64,000 nt of DNA. It comes from Leptasterias polaris. Lineage: Eukaryota > Echinodermata > Asteroidea > Forcipulatida > Asteriidae. This document shows, piece after piece, positions 37,218 through 50,838 of the stretch. The stretch is from positions 1-64,000 of the forward strand of contig JAZGTN010000301.1 of assembly GCA_037783415.1 (NCBI GenBank), read 5' to 3'. A program made the translations under genes and the position numbers. Every line of letters starts with the position of its first letter. Positions within the stretch are counted from its first letter, which is position 1. The notes beneath the pieces were generated by a model. That model made no database searches. It had not been told where the DNA came from and saw nothing but the letters and a program-made list of their open reading frames with translations.

Positions 37218-40200
37218 TCAGTACACCCATGTTTCTTAGTAAAGAATTAATCTCAGCGCGTTTTGAGGGGTTTGAATTTTTTTCGTCTCAGAATACGCTC
37301 AGAATCAACCAGTTTGTTCAGAACACCCATGTTTCTTAGTAAAGAATTAATCTCAGCGCGTTCTGAGGGGTTTGAATTTTTTTCGTCTCAGAATACGCTC
37401 AGAATCAACCAGTTTGTTCAGTACACCCATGTTTCTTAGTAAAGAATTAATCTCGGCGTGTTTTGAGGGGTTTGAATTTTTTTCGTCTCAGAATACGCTC
37501 AGAATCAACCAGTTTGTTCAGTACACCCATGTTTCTTAGTAAAGAATTAATCTCAGCGCGTTTTGAGGGGTTTGAATTTTTTTCGTCTCAGAATACGCTC
37601 AGAATCAACCAGTTTGTTCAGTACACCCATGTTTCTTAGTAAAGAATTAATCTCAGCGCGTTTTGAGGGGTTTGAATTTTTTTCGTCTCAGAATACGCTC
37701 AGAATCAACCAGTTTGTTCAGTACACCCATGTTTCTTAGTAAAGAATTAATCTCAGCGCATTCTGAGGGGTTTGAATTTTTTTCGTCTCAGAATACGCTC
37801 AGAATCAACCAGTTTGTTCAGTACACCCATGTTTCTTAGTAAAGAATTAATCTCAGCGCATTCTGAGGGGTTTGAATTTTTTTCGTCTCAGAATACGCTC
37901 AGAATCAACCAGTTTGTTCAGTACACCCATGTTTCTTAGTAAAGAATTAATCTCAGCCCATTCTGAGGGGTTTGAATTTTTTTCGTCTCAGAATACGCTC
38001 AGAATCAACCAGTTTGTTCAGTACACCCATGTTTCTTAGTAAAGAATTAATCTCAGCGCATTCTGAGGGGTTTGAATTTTTTTCGTCTCAGAATACGCTC
38101 AGAATCAACCAGTTTGTTCAGTACACCCATGTTTCTTAGTAAAGAATTAATCTCAGCGCATTCTGAGGGGTTTGAATTTTTTTCGTCTCAGAATACGCTC
38201 AGAATCAACCAGTTTGTTCAGTACACCCATGTTTCTTAGTAAAGAATTAATCTCAGCGCATTCTGAGGGGTTTGAATTTTTTTCGTCTCCGATCACGCTC
38301 AGAATCAACCAGTTTGTTCAGTACACCCTTGTTTCTTAGTAAAGAATTAATCTCAGCGCGTTTTGAGGGGTTTGAATTTTTTTCGTCTCCGATCACGCTC
38401 AGAATCAACCAGTTTGTTCAGTACACCCATGTTTCTTAGTAAAGAATTAATCTCAGCGCATTCTGAGGGGTTTGAATTTTTTTCGTCTCAGAATACGCTC
38501 AGAATCAACCAGTTTGTTCAGTACACCCATGTTTCTTAGTAAAGAATTAATCTCAGCGCATTCTGAGGGGTTTGAATTTTTTTCGTCTCAGAATACGCTC
38601 AGAATCAACCAGTTTGTTCAGTACACCCATGTTTCTTAGTAAAGAATTAATCTCAGCGCATTCTGAGGGGTTTGAATTTTTTTCGTCTCAGAATACGCTC
38701 AGAATCAACCAGTTTGTTCAGTACACCCATGTTTCTTAGTAAAGAATTAATCTCAGCGCATTCTGAGGGGTTTGAATTTTTTTCGTCTCAGAATACGCTC
38801 AGAATCAACCAGTTTGTTCAGAACACCCATGTTTCTTAGTAAAGAATTAATCTCAGCGCGTTCTGAGGGGTTTGAATTTTTTTCGTCTCAGAATACGCTC
38901 AGAATCAACCAGTTTGTTCAGTACACCCATGTTTCTTAGTAAAGAATTAATCTCAGCGCGTTCTGAGGGGTTTGAATTTTTTTCGTCTCAGAATACGCTC
39001 AGAATCAACCAGTTTGTTCAGTACACCCATGTTTCTTAGTAAAGAATTAATCTCGGCGTGTTTTGAGGGGTTTGAATTTTTTTCGTCTCAGAATACGCTC
39101 AGAATCAACCAGTTTGTTCAGTACACCCATGTTTCTTAGTAAAGAATTAATCTCAGCCCATTCTGAGGGGTTTGAATTTTTTTCGTCTCAGAATACGCTC
39201 AGAATCAACCAGTTTGTTCAGTACACCCATGTTTCTTAGTAAAGAATTAATCTCAGCGCATTCTGAGGGGTTTGAATTTTTTTCGTCTCAGAATACGCTC
39301 AGAATCAACCAGTTTGTTCAGTACACCCATGTTTCTTAGTAAAGAATTAATCTCAGCGCATTCTGAGGGGTTTGAATTTTTTTCGTCTCAGAATACGCTC
39401 AGAATCAACCAGTTTGTTCAGTACACCCATGTTTCTTAGTAAAGAATTAATCTCAGCGCATTCTGAGGGGTTTGAATTTTTTTCGTCTCCGATCACGCTC
39501 AGAATCAACCAGTTTGTTCAGTACACCCTTGTTTCTTAGTAAAGAATTAATCTCAGCGCGTTTTGAGGGGTTTGAATTTTTTTCGTCTCCGATCACGCTC
39601 AGAATCAACCAGTTTGTTCAGTACACCCATGTTTCTTAGTAAAGAATTAATCTCAGCGCGTTCTGAGGGGTTTGAATTTTTTTCGTCTCAGAATACGCTC
39701 AGAATCAACCAGTTTGTTCAGTACACCCATGTTTCTTAGTAAAGAATTAATCTCAGCGTGTTTTGAGGGGTTTGAATTTTTTTCGTCTCAGAATACGCTC
39801 AGAATCAACCAGTTTGTTCAGTACACCCATGTTTCTTAGTAAAGAATTAATCTCAGCGCGTTCTGAGAGGTTTGAATTTTTTTCGTCTCAGAATACGCTC
39901 AGAATCAACCAGTTTGTTCAGTACACCCAAGTTTCTTAGTAAAGAAAAAATCTCAGCGCATTCTGAGGGGTTTGAATTTTTTTCGTCTCAGAATACGCTC
40001 AGAATCAACCAGTTGTTCAGTACACCCATGTTTCTTAGTAAAGAATTAATCTCAGCGTGTTTTGAGGGGTTTGAATTTTTTTCGTCTCAGAATACGCTCA
40101 GAATCAACCAGTTTGTTCAGTACACCCATGTTTCTTAGTAAAGAATTAATCTCAGCGCGTTTTAAGGGGTTTGAATTTTTTTTCGTCTCAGAATACGCTC

Positions 40201-43200
40201 AGAATCAACCAGTTTGTTCAGTACACCCATGTTTCTTAGTAAAGAATTAATCTCAGCGCATTCTGAGGGTTTGAATTTTTTTTCGTCTCAGAATACGCTC
40301 AGAATCAACCAGTTTGTTCAGTACACCCATGTTTCTTAGTAAAGAATTAATCTCAGCGCGTTTTGAGGGGTTTGAATTTTTTTCGTCTCAGAATACGCTC
40401 AGAATCAACCAGTTTGTTCAGTATACCCATGTTTCTTAGTAAAGAATTAATCTCGGCGTGTTTTGAGGGGTTTGAATTTTTTTCGTCTCAGAATACGCTC
40501 AGAATCAACCAGTTTGTTCAGTACACCCTTGTTTCTTAGTAAAGAATTAATCTCAGCGCGTTTTGAGGGGTTTGAATTTTTTTCGTCTCAGAATACGCTC
40601 AGAATCAACCAGTTTGTTCAGTACACCCATGTTTCTTAGTAAAGAATTAATCTCAGCGCATTCTGAGGGGTTTGAATTTTTTTCGTCTCGGAATACGCTC
40701 AGAATCAACCAGTTTGTTCAGTACACCCATGTTTCTTAGTAAAGAATTAATCTCAGCGCATTCTGAGGGGTTTGAATTTTTTTCGTCTCAGAATACGCTC
40801 AGAATCAACCAGTTTGTTCAGTACACCCATGTTTCTTAGTAAAGAATTAATCTCAGCGCATTCTGAGGGGTTTGAATTTTTTTCGTCTCCGATCACGCTC
40901 AGAATCAACCAGTTTGTTCAGTACACCCATGTTTCTTAGTAAAGAATTAATCTCAGCGCGTTTTGAGGGGTTTGAATTTTTTTCGTCTCAGAATACGCTC
41001 AGAATCAACCAGTTTGTTCAGTACACCCATGTTTCTTAGTAAAGAATTAATCTCAGCGCATTCTGAGGGGTTTGAATTTTTTTCGTCTCCGATCACGCTC
41101 AGAATCAACCAGTTTGTTCAGTACACCCATGTTTCTTAGTAAAGAATTAATCTCAGCGCATTCTGAGGGGTTTGAATTTTTTTCGTCTCAGAATACGCTC
41201 AGAATCAACCAGTTTGTTCAGAACACCCATGTTTCTTAGTAAAGAATTAATCTCAGCGCGTTCTGAGGGGTTTGAATTTTTTTCGTCTCAGAATACGCTC
41301 AGAATCAACCAGTTTGTTCAGTACACCCATGTTTCTTAGTAAAGAATTAATCTCAGCGCATTCTGAGGGGTTTGAATTTTTTTCGTCTCAGAATACGCTC
41401 AGAATCAACCAGTTTGTTCAGAACACCCATGTTTCTTAGTAAAGAATTAATATCAGCGCGTTCTGAGGGGTTTGAATTTTTTTCGTCTCAGAATACGCTC
41501 AGAATCAACCAGTTTGTTCAGTACACCCATGTTTCTTAGTAAAGAATTAATCTCAGCGCATTCTGAGGGGTTTGAATTTTTTTCGTCTCAGAATACGCTC
41601 AGAATCAACCAGTTTGTTCAGTACACCCATGTTTCTTAGTAAAGAATTAATCTCAGCGCATTCTGAGGGGTTTGAATTTTTTTCGTCTCCGATCACGCTC
41701 AGAATCAACCAGTTTGTTCAGTACACCCATGTTTCTTAGTAAAGAATTAATCTCAGCGCGTTTTGAGGGGTTTGAATTTTTTTCGTCTCAGAATACGCTC
41801 AGAATCAACCAGTTTGTTCAGTACACCCATGTTTCTTAGTAAAGAATTAATCTCAGCGCATTCTGAGGGGTTTGAATTTTTTTCGTCTCCGATCACGCTC
41901 AGAATCAACCAGTTTGTTCAGTACACCCATGTTTCTTAGTAAAGAATTAATCTCAGCGCGTTTTGAGGGGTTTGAATTTTTTTCGTCTCAGAATACGCTC
42001 AGAATCAACCAGTTTGTTCAGTACACCCATGTTTCTTAGTAAAGAATTAATCTCAGCGCATTCTGAGGGGTTTGAATTTTTTTCGTCTCAGAATACGCTC
42101 AGAATCAACCAGTTTGTTCAGAACACCCATGTTTCTTAGTAAAGAATTAATCTCAGCGCGTTCTGAGGGGTTTGAATTTTTTTCGTCTCAGAATACGCTC
42201 AGAATCAACCAGTTTGTTCAGTACACCCATGTTTCTTAGTAAAGAATTAATCTCAGCGCATTCTGAGGGGTTTGAATTTTTTTCGTCTCAGAATACGCTC
42301 AGAATCAACCAGTTTGTTCAGAACACCCATGTTTCTTAGTAAAGAATTAATCTCAGCGCGTTCTGAGGGGTTTGAATTTTTTTCGTCTCAGAATACGCTC
42401 AGAATCAACCAGTTTGTTCAGTACACCCATGTTTCTTAGTAAAGAATTAATCTCAGCGCATTCTGAGGGGTTTGAATTTTTTTCGTCTCAGAATACGCTC
42501 AGAATCAACCAGTTTGTTCAGAACACCCATGTTTCTTAGTAAAGAATTAATCTCAGCGCGTTCTGAGGGGTTTGAATTTTTTTCGTCTCAGAATACGCTC
42601 AGAATCAACCAGTTTGTTCAGTACACCCATGTTTCTTAGTAAAGAATTAATCTCAGCGCGTTCTGAGGGGTTTGAATTTTGTTCGTCTCAGAATACGCTC
42701 AGAATCAACCAGTTTGTTCAGTACACCCATGTTTCTTAGTAAAGAATTAATCTCGGCGTGTTTTGAGGGGTTTGAATTTTTTTCGTCTCAGAATACGCTC
42801 AGAATCAACCAGTTTGTTCAGTACACCCTTGTTTCTTAGTAAAGAATTAATCTCAGCGCGTTTTGAGGGGTTTGAATTTTTTTTCGTCTCCGATCACGCT
42901 CAGAATCAACCAGTTTGTTCAGTACACCCATGTTTCTTAGTAAAGAATTAATCTCAGCGCATTCTGAGGGGTTTGAATTTTTTTTCGTCTCAGAATACGC
43001 TCAGAATCAACCAGTTTGTTCAGTACACCCTTTTTTCTTATTAAAAAATTAATCTCAGCGCGTTTTGAGGGGTTTGAATTTTTTTCGTCTCAGAATACGC
43101 TCAGAATCAACCAGTTTGTTCAGTACACCCATGTTTTTTAGTAAAGAATTAATCTCAGCGCATTCTGAGGGGTTTGAATTTTTTTCGTCTCAGAATACGC

Positions 43201-45430
43201 TCAGAATCAACCAGTTTGTTCAGTACACCCTTGTTTCTTATTAAAAAATTAATCTCAGCGCGTTTTGAGGGGTTTGAATTTTTTTCGTCTCAGAATACGC
43301 TCAGAATCAACCAGTTTGTTCAGTACACCCATGTTTCTTAGTAAAGAATTAATCTCAGCGCGTTCTGAGGGGTTTGAATTTTTTTCGTCTCAGAATACGC
43401 TCAGAATCAACCAGTTTGTTCAGTACACCCATGTTTCTTAGTAAAGAAAAAATCTCAGCGCATTCTGAGGGGTTTGAATTTTTTTCGTCTCAGAATACGC
43501 TCAGAATCAACCAGTTGTTCAGTACACCCATGTTTCTTAGTAAAGAATTAATCTCAGCGTGTTTTGAGGGGTTTGAATTTTTTTCGTCTCAGAATACGCT
43601 CAGAATCAACCAGTTTGTTCAGTACACCCATGTTTCTTAGTAAAGAATTAATCTCAGCGCGTTTTAAGGGGTTTGAATTTTTTTTCGTCTCAGAATACGC
43701 TCAGAATCAACCAGTTTGTTCAGTACACCCATGTTTCTTAGTAAAGAATTAATCTCAGCGCATTCTGAGGGGTTTGAATTTTTTTTCGTCTCAGAATACG
43801 CTCAGAATCAACCAGTTTGTTCAGTACACCCATGTTTCTTAGTAAAGAATTAATCTCAGCGCGTTTTGAGGGGTTTGAATTTTTTTCGTCTCAGAATACG
43901 CTCAGAATCAACCAGTTTGTTCAGTACACCCATGTTTCTTAGTAAAGAATTAATCTCGGCGTGTTTTGAGGGGTTTGAATTTTTTTCGTCTCAGAATACG
44001 CTCAGAATCAACCAGTTTGTTCAGTACACCCTTGTTTCTTAGTAAAGAATTAATCTCAGCGCGTTTTGAGGGGTTTGAATTTTTTTCGTCTCAGAATACG
44101 CTCAGAATCAACCAGTTTGTTCAGTACACCCATGTTTCTTAGTAAAGAATTAATCTCAGCGCATTCTGAGGGGTTTGAATTTTTTTCGTCTCAGAATACG
44201 CTCAGAATCAACCAGTTTGTTCAGTACACCCATGTTTCTTAGTAAAGAATTAATCTCAGCGCATTCTGAGGGGTTTGAATTTTTTTCGTCTCAGAATACG
44301 CTCAGAATCAACCAGTTTGTTCAGTACACCCATGTTTCTTAGTAAAGAATTAATCTCAGCGCATTCTGAGGGGTTTGAATTTTTTTCGTCTCCGATCACG
44401 CTCAGAATCAACCAGTTTGTTCAGTACACCCATATTTCTTAGTAAAGAATTAATCTCAGCGCGTTTTGAGGGGTTTGAATTTTTTTCGTCTCAGAATACG
44501 CTCAGAATCAACCAGTTTGTTCAGTACACCCATGTTTCTTAGTAAAGAATTAATCTCAGCGCATTCTGAGGGGTTTGAATTTTTTTCGTCTCTGATCACG
44601 CTCAGAATCAACCAGTTTGTTCAGTACACCCATGTTTCTTAGTAAAGAATTAATCTCAGCGCGTTTTGAGGGGTTTGAATTTTTTTCGTCTCAGAATACG
44701 CTCAGAATCAACCAGTTTGTTCAGTACACCCATGTTTCTTAGTAAAGAATTAATCTCAGCGCATTCTGAGGGGTTTGAATTTTTTTCGTCTCAGAATACG
44801 CTCAGAATCAACCAGTTTGTTCAGTACACCCATTTTTCTTAGTAAAGAATTAATCTCAGCGCATTCTGAGGGGTTTGAATTTTTTTCGTCTCAGAATACG
44901 CTCAGAATCAACCAGTTTGTTCAGAACACCCATGTTTCTTAGTAAAGAATTAATCTCAGCGCGTTCTGAGGGGTTTGAATTTTTTTCGTCTCAGAATACG
45001 CTCAGAATCAACCAGTTTGTTCAGTACACCCATGTTTCTTAGTAAAGAATTAATCTCAGCGCATTCTGAGGGGTTTGAATTTTTTTCGTCTCAGAATACG
45101 CTCAGAATCAACCAGTTTGTTCAGAACACCCATGTTTCTTAGTAAAGAATTAATCTCAGCGCGTTCTGAGGGGTTTGAATTTTTTTCGTCTCAGAATACG
45201 CTCAGAATCAACCAGTTTGTTCAGTACACCCATGTTTCTTAGTAAAGAATTAATCTCAGCGCGTTCTGAGGGGTTTGAATTTTGTTCGTCTCAGAATACG
45301 CTCAGAATCAACCAGTTTGTTCAGTACACCCATGTTTCTTAGTAAAGAATTAATCTCGGCGTGTTTTGAGGGGTTTGAATTTTTTTCGTCTCAGAATACG
45401 CTCAGAATCAACCAGTTTGTTCAGTACACC

Positions 45431-46869
45431 CTTGTTTCTTAGTAAAGAATTAATCTCAGCGCGTTTTGAGGGGTTTGAATTTTTTTTCGTCTCCGATCAC
45501 GCTCAGAATCAACCAGTTTGTTCAGTACACCCATGTTTCTTAGTAAAGAATTAATCTCAGCGCATTCTGAGGGGTTTGAATTTTTTTCGTCTCAGAATAC
45601 GCTCAGAATCAACCAGTTTGTTCAGTACACCCTTGTTTCTTATTAAAAAATTAATCTCAGCGCGTTTTGAGGGGTTTGAATTTTTTTCGTCTCAGAATAC
45701 GCTCAGAATCAACCAGTTTGTTCAGTACACCCATGTTTCTTAGTAAAGAATTAATCTCAGCGCATTCTGAGGGGTTTGAATTTTTTTCGTCTCAGAATAC
45801 GCTCAGAATCAACCAGTTTGTTCAGTACACCCTTGTTTCTTATTAAAAAATTAATCTCAGCGCGTTTTGAGGGGTTTGAATTGTTTTCGTCTCAGAATAC
45901 GCTCAGAATCAACCAGTTTGTTCAGTACACCCATGTTTCTTAGTAAAGAATTAATCTCAGCGCGTTTTAAGGGGTTTGAATTTTTTTTCGTCTCAGAATA
46001 CGCTCAGAATCAACCAGTTTGTTCAGTACACCCATGTTTCTTAGTAAAGAATTAATCTCAGCGCGTTTTGAGGGGTTTGAATTTTTTTCGTCTCAGAATA
46101 CGCTCAGAATCAACCAGTTTGTTCAGTACACCCATGTTTCTTAGTAAAGAATTAATCTCAGCGCATTCTGAGGGGTTTGAATTTTTTTCGTCTCAGAATA
46201 CGCTCAGAATCAACCAGTTTGTTCAGAACACCCATGTTTCTTAGTAAAGAATTAATCTCAGCGCGTTCTGAGGGGTTTGAATTTTTTTCGTCTCAGAATA
46301 CGCTCAGAATCAACCAGTTTGTTCAGTACACCCATGTTTCTTAGTAAAGAATTAATCTCAGCGCATTCTGAGGGGTTTGAATTTTTTTCGTCTCAGAATA
46401 CGCTCAGAATCAACCAGTTTGTTCAGAACACCCATGTTTCTTAGTAAAGAATTAATCTCAGCGCGTTCTGAGGGGTTTAAATTTTTTTCGTCTCAGAATA
46501 CGCTCAGAATCAACCAGTTTGTTCAGTACACCCTTGTTTCTTAGTAAAGAATTAATCTCAGCGCGTTTTGAGGGGTTTGAATTTTTTTTCGTCTCCGATC
46601 ACGCTCAGAATCAACCAGTTTGTTCAGTACACCCATGTTTCTTAGTAAAGAATTAATCTCAGCGCATTCTGAGGGGTTTGAATTTTTTTCGTCTCAGAAT
46701 ACGCTCAGAATCAACCAGTTTGTTCAGTACACCCTTGTTTCTTATTAAAAAATTAATCTCAGCGCGTTTTGAGGGGTTTGAATTTTTTTCGTCTCAGAAT
46801 ACGCTCAGAATCAACCAGTTTGTTCAGTACACCCATGTTTCTTAGTAAAGAATTAATCTCAGCGCATTC
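45431..46869 (+). repeat. Long-range duplicate, left member
   Basis: Matches 62461-64000. The offset is 17030 bp up to the GTTTTAAGGGG unit (both carry the private GAATTGTTTTC near 45889 and 62919) and 17131 bp afterwards (both carry GTTTAAATTT at 46476 and 63607), so the right member has one additional 101 bp monomer. Confidence 0.75.
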
Positions 46870-47950
46870 TGAGGGGTTTGAATTTTTTTCGTCTCAGAAT
46901 ACGCTCAGAATCAACCAGTTTGTTCAGTACACCCTTGTTTCTTATTAAAAAATTAATCTCAGCGCGTTTTGAGGGGTTTGAATTTTTTTCGTCTCAGAAT
47001 ACGCTCAGAATCAACCAGTTTGTTCAGTACACCCATGTTTCTTAGTAAAGAATTAATCTCAGCGCGTTTTAAGGGGTTTGAATTTTTTTTCGTCTCAGAA
47101 TACGCTCAGAATCAACCAGTTTGTTCAGTACACCCATGTTTCTTAGTAAAGAATTAATCTCAGCGCGTTTTGAGGGGTTTGAATTTTTTTCGTCTCAGAA
47201 TACGCTCAGAATCAACCAGTTTGTTCAGTACACCCATATTTCTTAGTAAAGAATTAATCTCAGCGCATTCTGAGGGGTTTGAATTTTTTTCGTCTCAGAA
47301 TACGCTCAGAATCAACCAGTTTGTTCAGAACACCCATGTTTCTTAGTAAAGAATTAATCTCAGCGCGTTCTGAGGGGTTTGAATTTTTTTCGTCTCAGAA
47401 TACGCTCAAAATCAACCAGTTTGTTCAGTACACCCATGTTTCTTAGTAAAGAATTAATCTCAGCGCATTCTGAGGGGTTTGAATTTTTTTCGTCTCAGAA
47501 TACGCTCAGAATCAACCAGTTTGTTCAGAACACCCATGTTTCTTAGTAAAGAATTAATCTCAGCGCGTTCTGAGGGGTTTGAATTTTTTTCGTCTCAGAA
47601 TACGCTCAGAATCAACCAGTTTGTTCAGTACACCCATGTTTCTTAGTAAAGAATTAATCTCAGCGCGTTCTGAGGGGTTTGAATTTTGTTCGTCTCAGAA
47701 TACGCTCAGAATCAACCAGTTTGTTCAGTACACCCATGTTTCTTAGTAAAGAATTAATCTCGGCGTGTTTTGAGGGGTTTGAATTTTTTTCGTCTCAGAA
47801 TACGCTCAGAATCAACCAGTTTGTTCAGTACACCCTTGTTTCTTAGTAAAGAATTAATCTCAGCGCGTTTTGAGGGGTTTGAATTTTTTTTCGTCTCCGA
47901 TCACGCTCAGAATCAACCAGTTTGTTCAGTACACCCATGTTTCTTAGTAA
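46476..47950 (+). repeat. Segmental duplicate, 2104 bp offset, copy 1
   Basis: Starts at a GTTTAAATTT unit. It shares private variants with copy 2 at a constant 2104 bp: CCCATATTTC (47236), GCTCAAAATC (47405) and GAATTTTGTTC (47686). Confidence 0.8.
47057..47660 (+). repeat. Nested duplicate, 902 bp offset, copy 1
   Basis: From the GTTTTAAGGGG unit through the CCCATATTTC and GCTCAAAATC units; repeated 902 bp downstream inside the spacer that separates the two members of the 2104 bp duplication. Confidence 0.75.
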
Positions 47951-47958
47951 AGAATTAA

Positions 47959-48562
47959 TCTCAGCGCGTTTTAAGGGGTTTGAATTTTTTTTCGTCTCAG
48001 AATACGCTCAGAATCAACCAGTTTGTTCAGTACACCCATGTTTCTTAGTAAAGAATTAATCTCAGCGCGTTTTGAGGGGTTTGAATTTTTTTCGTCTCAG
48101 AATACGCTCAGAATCAACCAGTTTGTTCAGTACACCCATATTTCTTAGTAAAGAATTAATCTCAGCGCATTCTGAGGGGTTTGAATTTTTTTCGTCTCAG
48201 AATACGCTCAGAATCAACCAGTTTGTTCAGAACACCCATGTTTCTTAGTAAAGAATTAATCTCAGCGCGTTCTGAGGGGTTTGAATTTTTTTCGTCTCAG
48301 AATACGCTCAAAATCAACCAGTTTGTTCAGTACACCCATGTTTCTTAGTAAAGAATTAATCTCAGCGCATTCTGAGGGGTTTGAATTTTTTTCGTCTCAG
48401 AATACGCTCAGAATCAACCAGTTTGTTCAGAACACCCATGTTTCTTAGTAAAGAATTAATCTCAGCGCGTTCTGAGGGGTTTGAATTTTTTTCGTCTCAG
48501 AATACGCTCAGAATCAACCAGTTTGTTCAGTACACCCATGTTTCTTAGTAAAGAATTAATCT
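47959..48562 (+). repeat. Nested duplicate, 902 bp offset, copy 2
   Basis: GTTTTAAGGGG at 47973, CCCATATTTC at 48138 and GCTCAAAATC at 48307 each lie 902 bp from copy 1. Confidence 0.75.
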
Positions 48563-48579
48563 CAGCGCGTTCTGAGGGG

Positions 48580-50054
48580 TTTAAATTTTTTTCGTCTCAG
48601 AATACGCTCAGAATCAACCAGTTTGTTCAGTACACCCTTGTTTCTTAGTAAAGAATTAATCTCAGCGCGTTTTGAGGGGTTTGAATTTTTTTTCGTCTCC
48701 GATCACGCTCAGAATCAACCAGTTTGTTCAGTACACCCATGTTTCTTAGTAAAGAATTAATCTCAGCGCATTCTGAGGGGTTTGAATTTTTTTCGTCTCA
48801 GAATACGCTCAGAATCAACCAGTTTGTTCAGTACACCCTTGTTTCTTATTAAAAAATTAATCTCAGCGCGTTTTGAGGGGTTTGAATTTTTTTCGTCTCA
48901 GAATACGCTCAGAATCAACCAGTTTGTTCAGTACACCCATGTTTCTTAGTAAAGAATTAATCTCAGCGCATTCTGAGGGGTTTGAATTTTTTTCGTCTCA
49001 GAATACGCTCAGAATCAACCAGTTTGTTCAGTACACCCTTGTTTCTTATTAAAAAATTAATCTCAGCGCGTTTTGAGGGGTTTGAATTTTTTTCGTCTCA
49101 GAATACGCTCAGAATCAACCAGTTTGTTCAGTACACCCATGTTTCTTAGTAAAGAATTAATCTCAGCGCGTTTTAAGGGGTTTGAATTTTTTTTCGTCTC
49201 AGAATACGCTCAGAATCAACCAGTTTGTTCAGTACACCCATGTTTCTTAGTAAAGAATTAATCTCAGCGCGTTTTGAGGGGTTTGAATTTTTTTCGTCTC
49301 AGAATACGCTCAGAATCAACCAGTTTGTTCAGTACACCCATATTTCTTAGTAAAGAATTAATCTCAGCGCATTCTGAGGGGTTTGAATTTTTTTCGTCTC
49401 AGAATACGCTCAGAATCAACCAGTTTGTTCAGAACACCCATGTTTCTTAGTAAAGAATTAATCTCAGCGCGTTCTGAGGGGTTTGAATTTTTTTCGTCTC
49501 AGAATACGCTCAAAATCAACCAGTTTGTTCAGTACACCCATGTTTCTTAGTAAAGAATTAATCTCAGCGCATTCTGAGGGGTTTGAATTTTTTTCGTCTC
49601 AGAATACGCTCAGAATCAACCAGTTTGTTCAGAACACCCATGTTTCTTAGTAAAGAATTAATCTCAGCGCGTTCTGAGGGGTTTGAATTTTTTTCGTCTC
49701 AGAATACGCTCAGAATCAACCAGTTTGTTCAGTACACCCATGTTTCTTAGTAAAGAATTAATCTCAGCGCGTTCTGAGGGGTTTGAATTTTGTTCGTCTC
49801 AGAATACGCTCAGAATCAACCAGTTTGTTCAGTACACCCATGTTTCTTAGTAAAGAATTAATCTCGGCGTGTTTTGAGGGGTTTGAATTTTTTTCGTCTC
49901 AGAATACGCTCAGAATCAACCAGTTTGTTCAGTACACCCTTGTTTCTTAGTAAAGAATTAATCTCAGCGCGTTTTGAGGGGTTTGAATTTTTTTTCGTCT
50001 CCGATCACGCTCAGAATCAACCAGTTTGTTCAGTACACCCATGTTTCTTAGTAA
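48580..50054 (+). repeat. Segmental duplicate, 2104 bp offset, copy 2
   Basis: GTTTAAATTT at 48580, CCCATATTTC at 49340, GCTCAAAATC at 49509 and GAATTTTGTTC at 49790 match copy 1 at 2104 bp. Confidence 0.8.
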
Positions 50055-50838
50055 AGAATTAATCTCAGCGCATTCTGAGGGGTTTGAATTTTTTTCGTCT
50101 CAGAATACGCTCAGAATCAACCAGTTTGTTCAGTACACCGTTGTTTCTTATTAAAAAATTAATCTCAGCGCGTTTTGAGGGGTTTGAATTTTTTTCGTCT
50201 CAGAATACGCTCAGAATCAACCAGTTTGTTCAGTACACCCATGTTTCTTAGTAAAGAATTAATCTCAGCGCATTCTGAGGGGTTTGAATTTTTTTCGTCT
50301 CAGAATACGCTCAGAATCAACCAGTTTGTTCAGTACACCCTTGTTTCTTATTAAAAAATTAATCTCAGCGCGTTTTGAGGGGTTTGAATTTTTTTCGTCT
50401 CAGAATACGCTCAGAATCAACCAGTTTGTTCAGTACACCCATGTTTCTTAGTAAAGAATTAATCTCAGCGCGTTTTAAGGGGTTTGAATTTTTTTTCGTC
50501 TCAGAATACGCTCAGAATCAACCAGTTTGTTCAGTACACCCATGTTTCTTAGTAAAGAATTAATCTCAGCGCGTTTTGAGGGGTTTGAATTTTTTTCGTC
50601 TCAGAATACGCTCAGAATCAACCAGTTTGTTCAGTACACCCATGTTTCTTAGTAAAGAATTAATCTCAGCGCATTCTGACGGGTTTGAATTTTTTTCGTC
50701 TCAGAATACGCTCAGAATCAACCAGTTTGTTCAGAACACCCATGTTTCTTAGTAAAGAATTAATCTCAGCGCGTTCTGAGGGGTTTGAATTTTTTTCGTC
50801 TCAGAATACGCTCAGAATCAACCAGTTTGTTCAGTACA
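49937..50838 (+). repeat. 9-monomer higher-order repeat (902 bp), copy 1
   Basis: Nine units in order: CCCTTG with T8; CCGATCAC; ACCGTTG with CTTATTAAAAAATT; AGCGCATT; CCCTTG with CTTATTAAAAAATT; GTTTTAAGGGG with T8; GCGTTTTG; AGCGCATT with CTGACGGG; CAGAAC. Two T8 tracts account for 902 rather than 900 bp. The private marks ACCGTTG (near 50138) and CTGACGGG (near 50678) occur once per copy. Confidence 0.85.

Larger units (their letters stand above)
32661..39871 (+). repeat. 7.2 kb higher-order tandem repeat, copy 2
   Basis: Follows copy 1 directly. The offset to copy 1 steps from about 7.6 kb to 7509, 7311 and finally 7211-7212 bp as single monomers are lost; for example, the GCGTTCTG unit at about 30.05-30.15 kb has no counterpart near 37.37 kb. 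The variant CACCCAAGTTTC at 32719 recurs at 39930, showing that a third copy begins at 39872 and is cut off near 40.25 kb by family 2. Confidence 0.75.
22456..40250 (+). repeat. Satellite array, family 1, second segment
   Basis: Clean units with the AGCCCATT subtype (near 23625, 26035, 28036, 30745, 31945, 33346, 35347, 37957, 39157) and no CTTATTAAAAAATT units. The segment is built almost wholly of segmental duplicates: the 3.04 kb block also seen at 8.47 kb occurs three times, and a 7.2-7.6 kb unit is repeated in tandem. The right boundary at about 40.25 kb coincides with a unit that lost one G (CTGAGGGTTTG). Confidence 0.85.
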
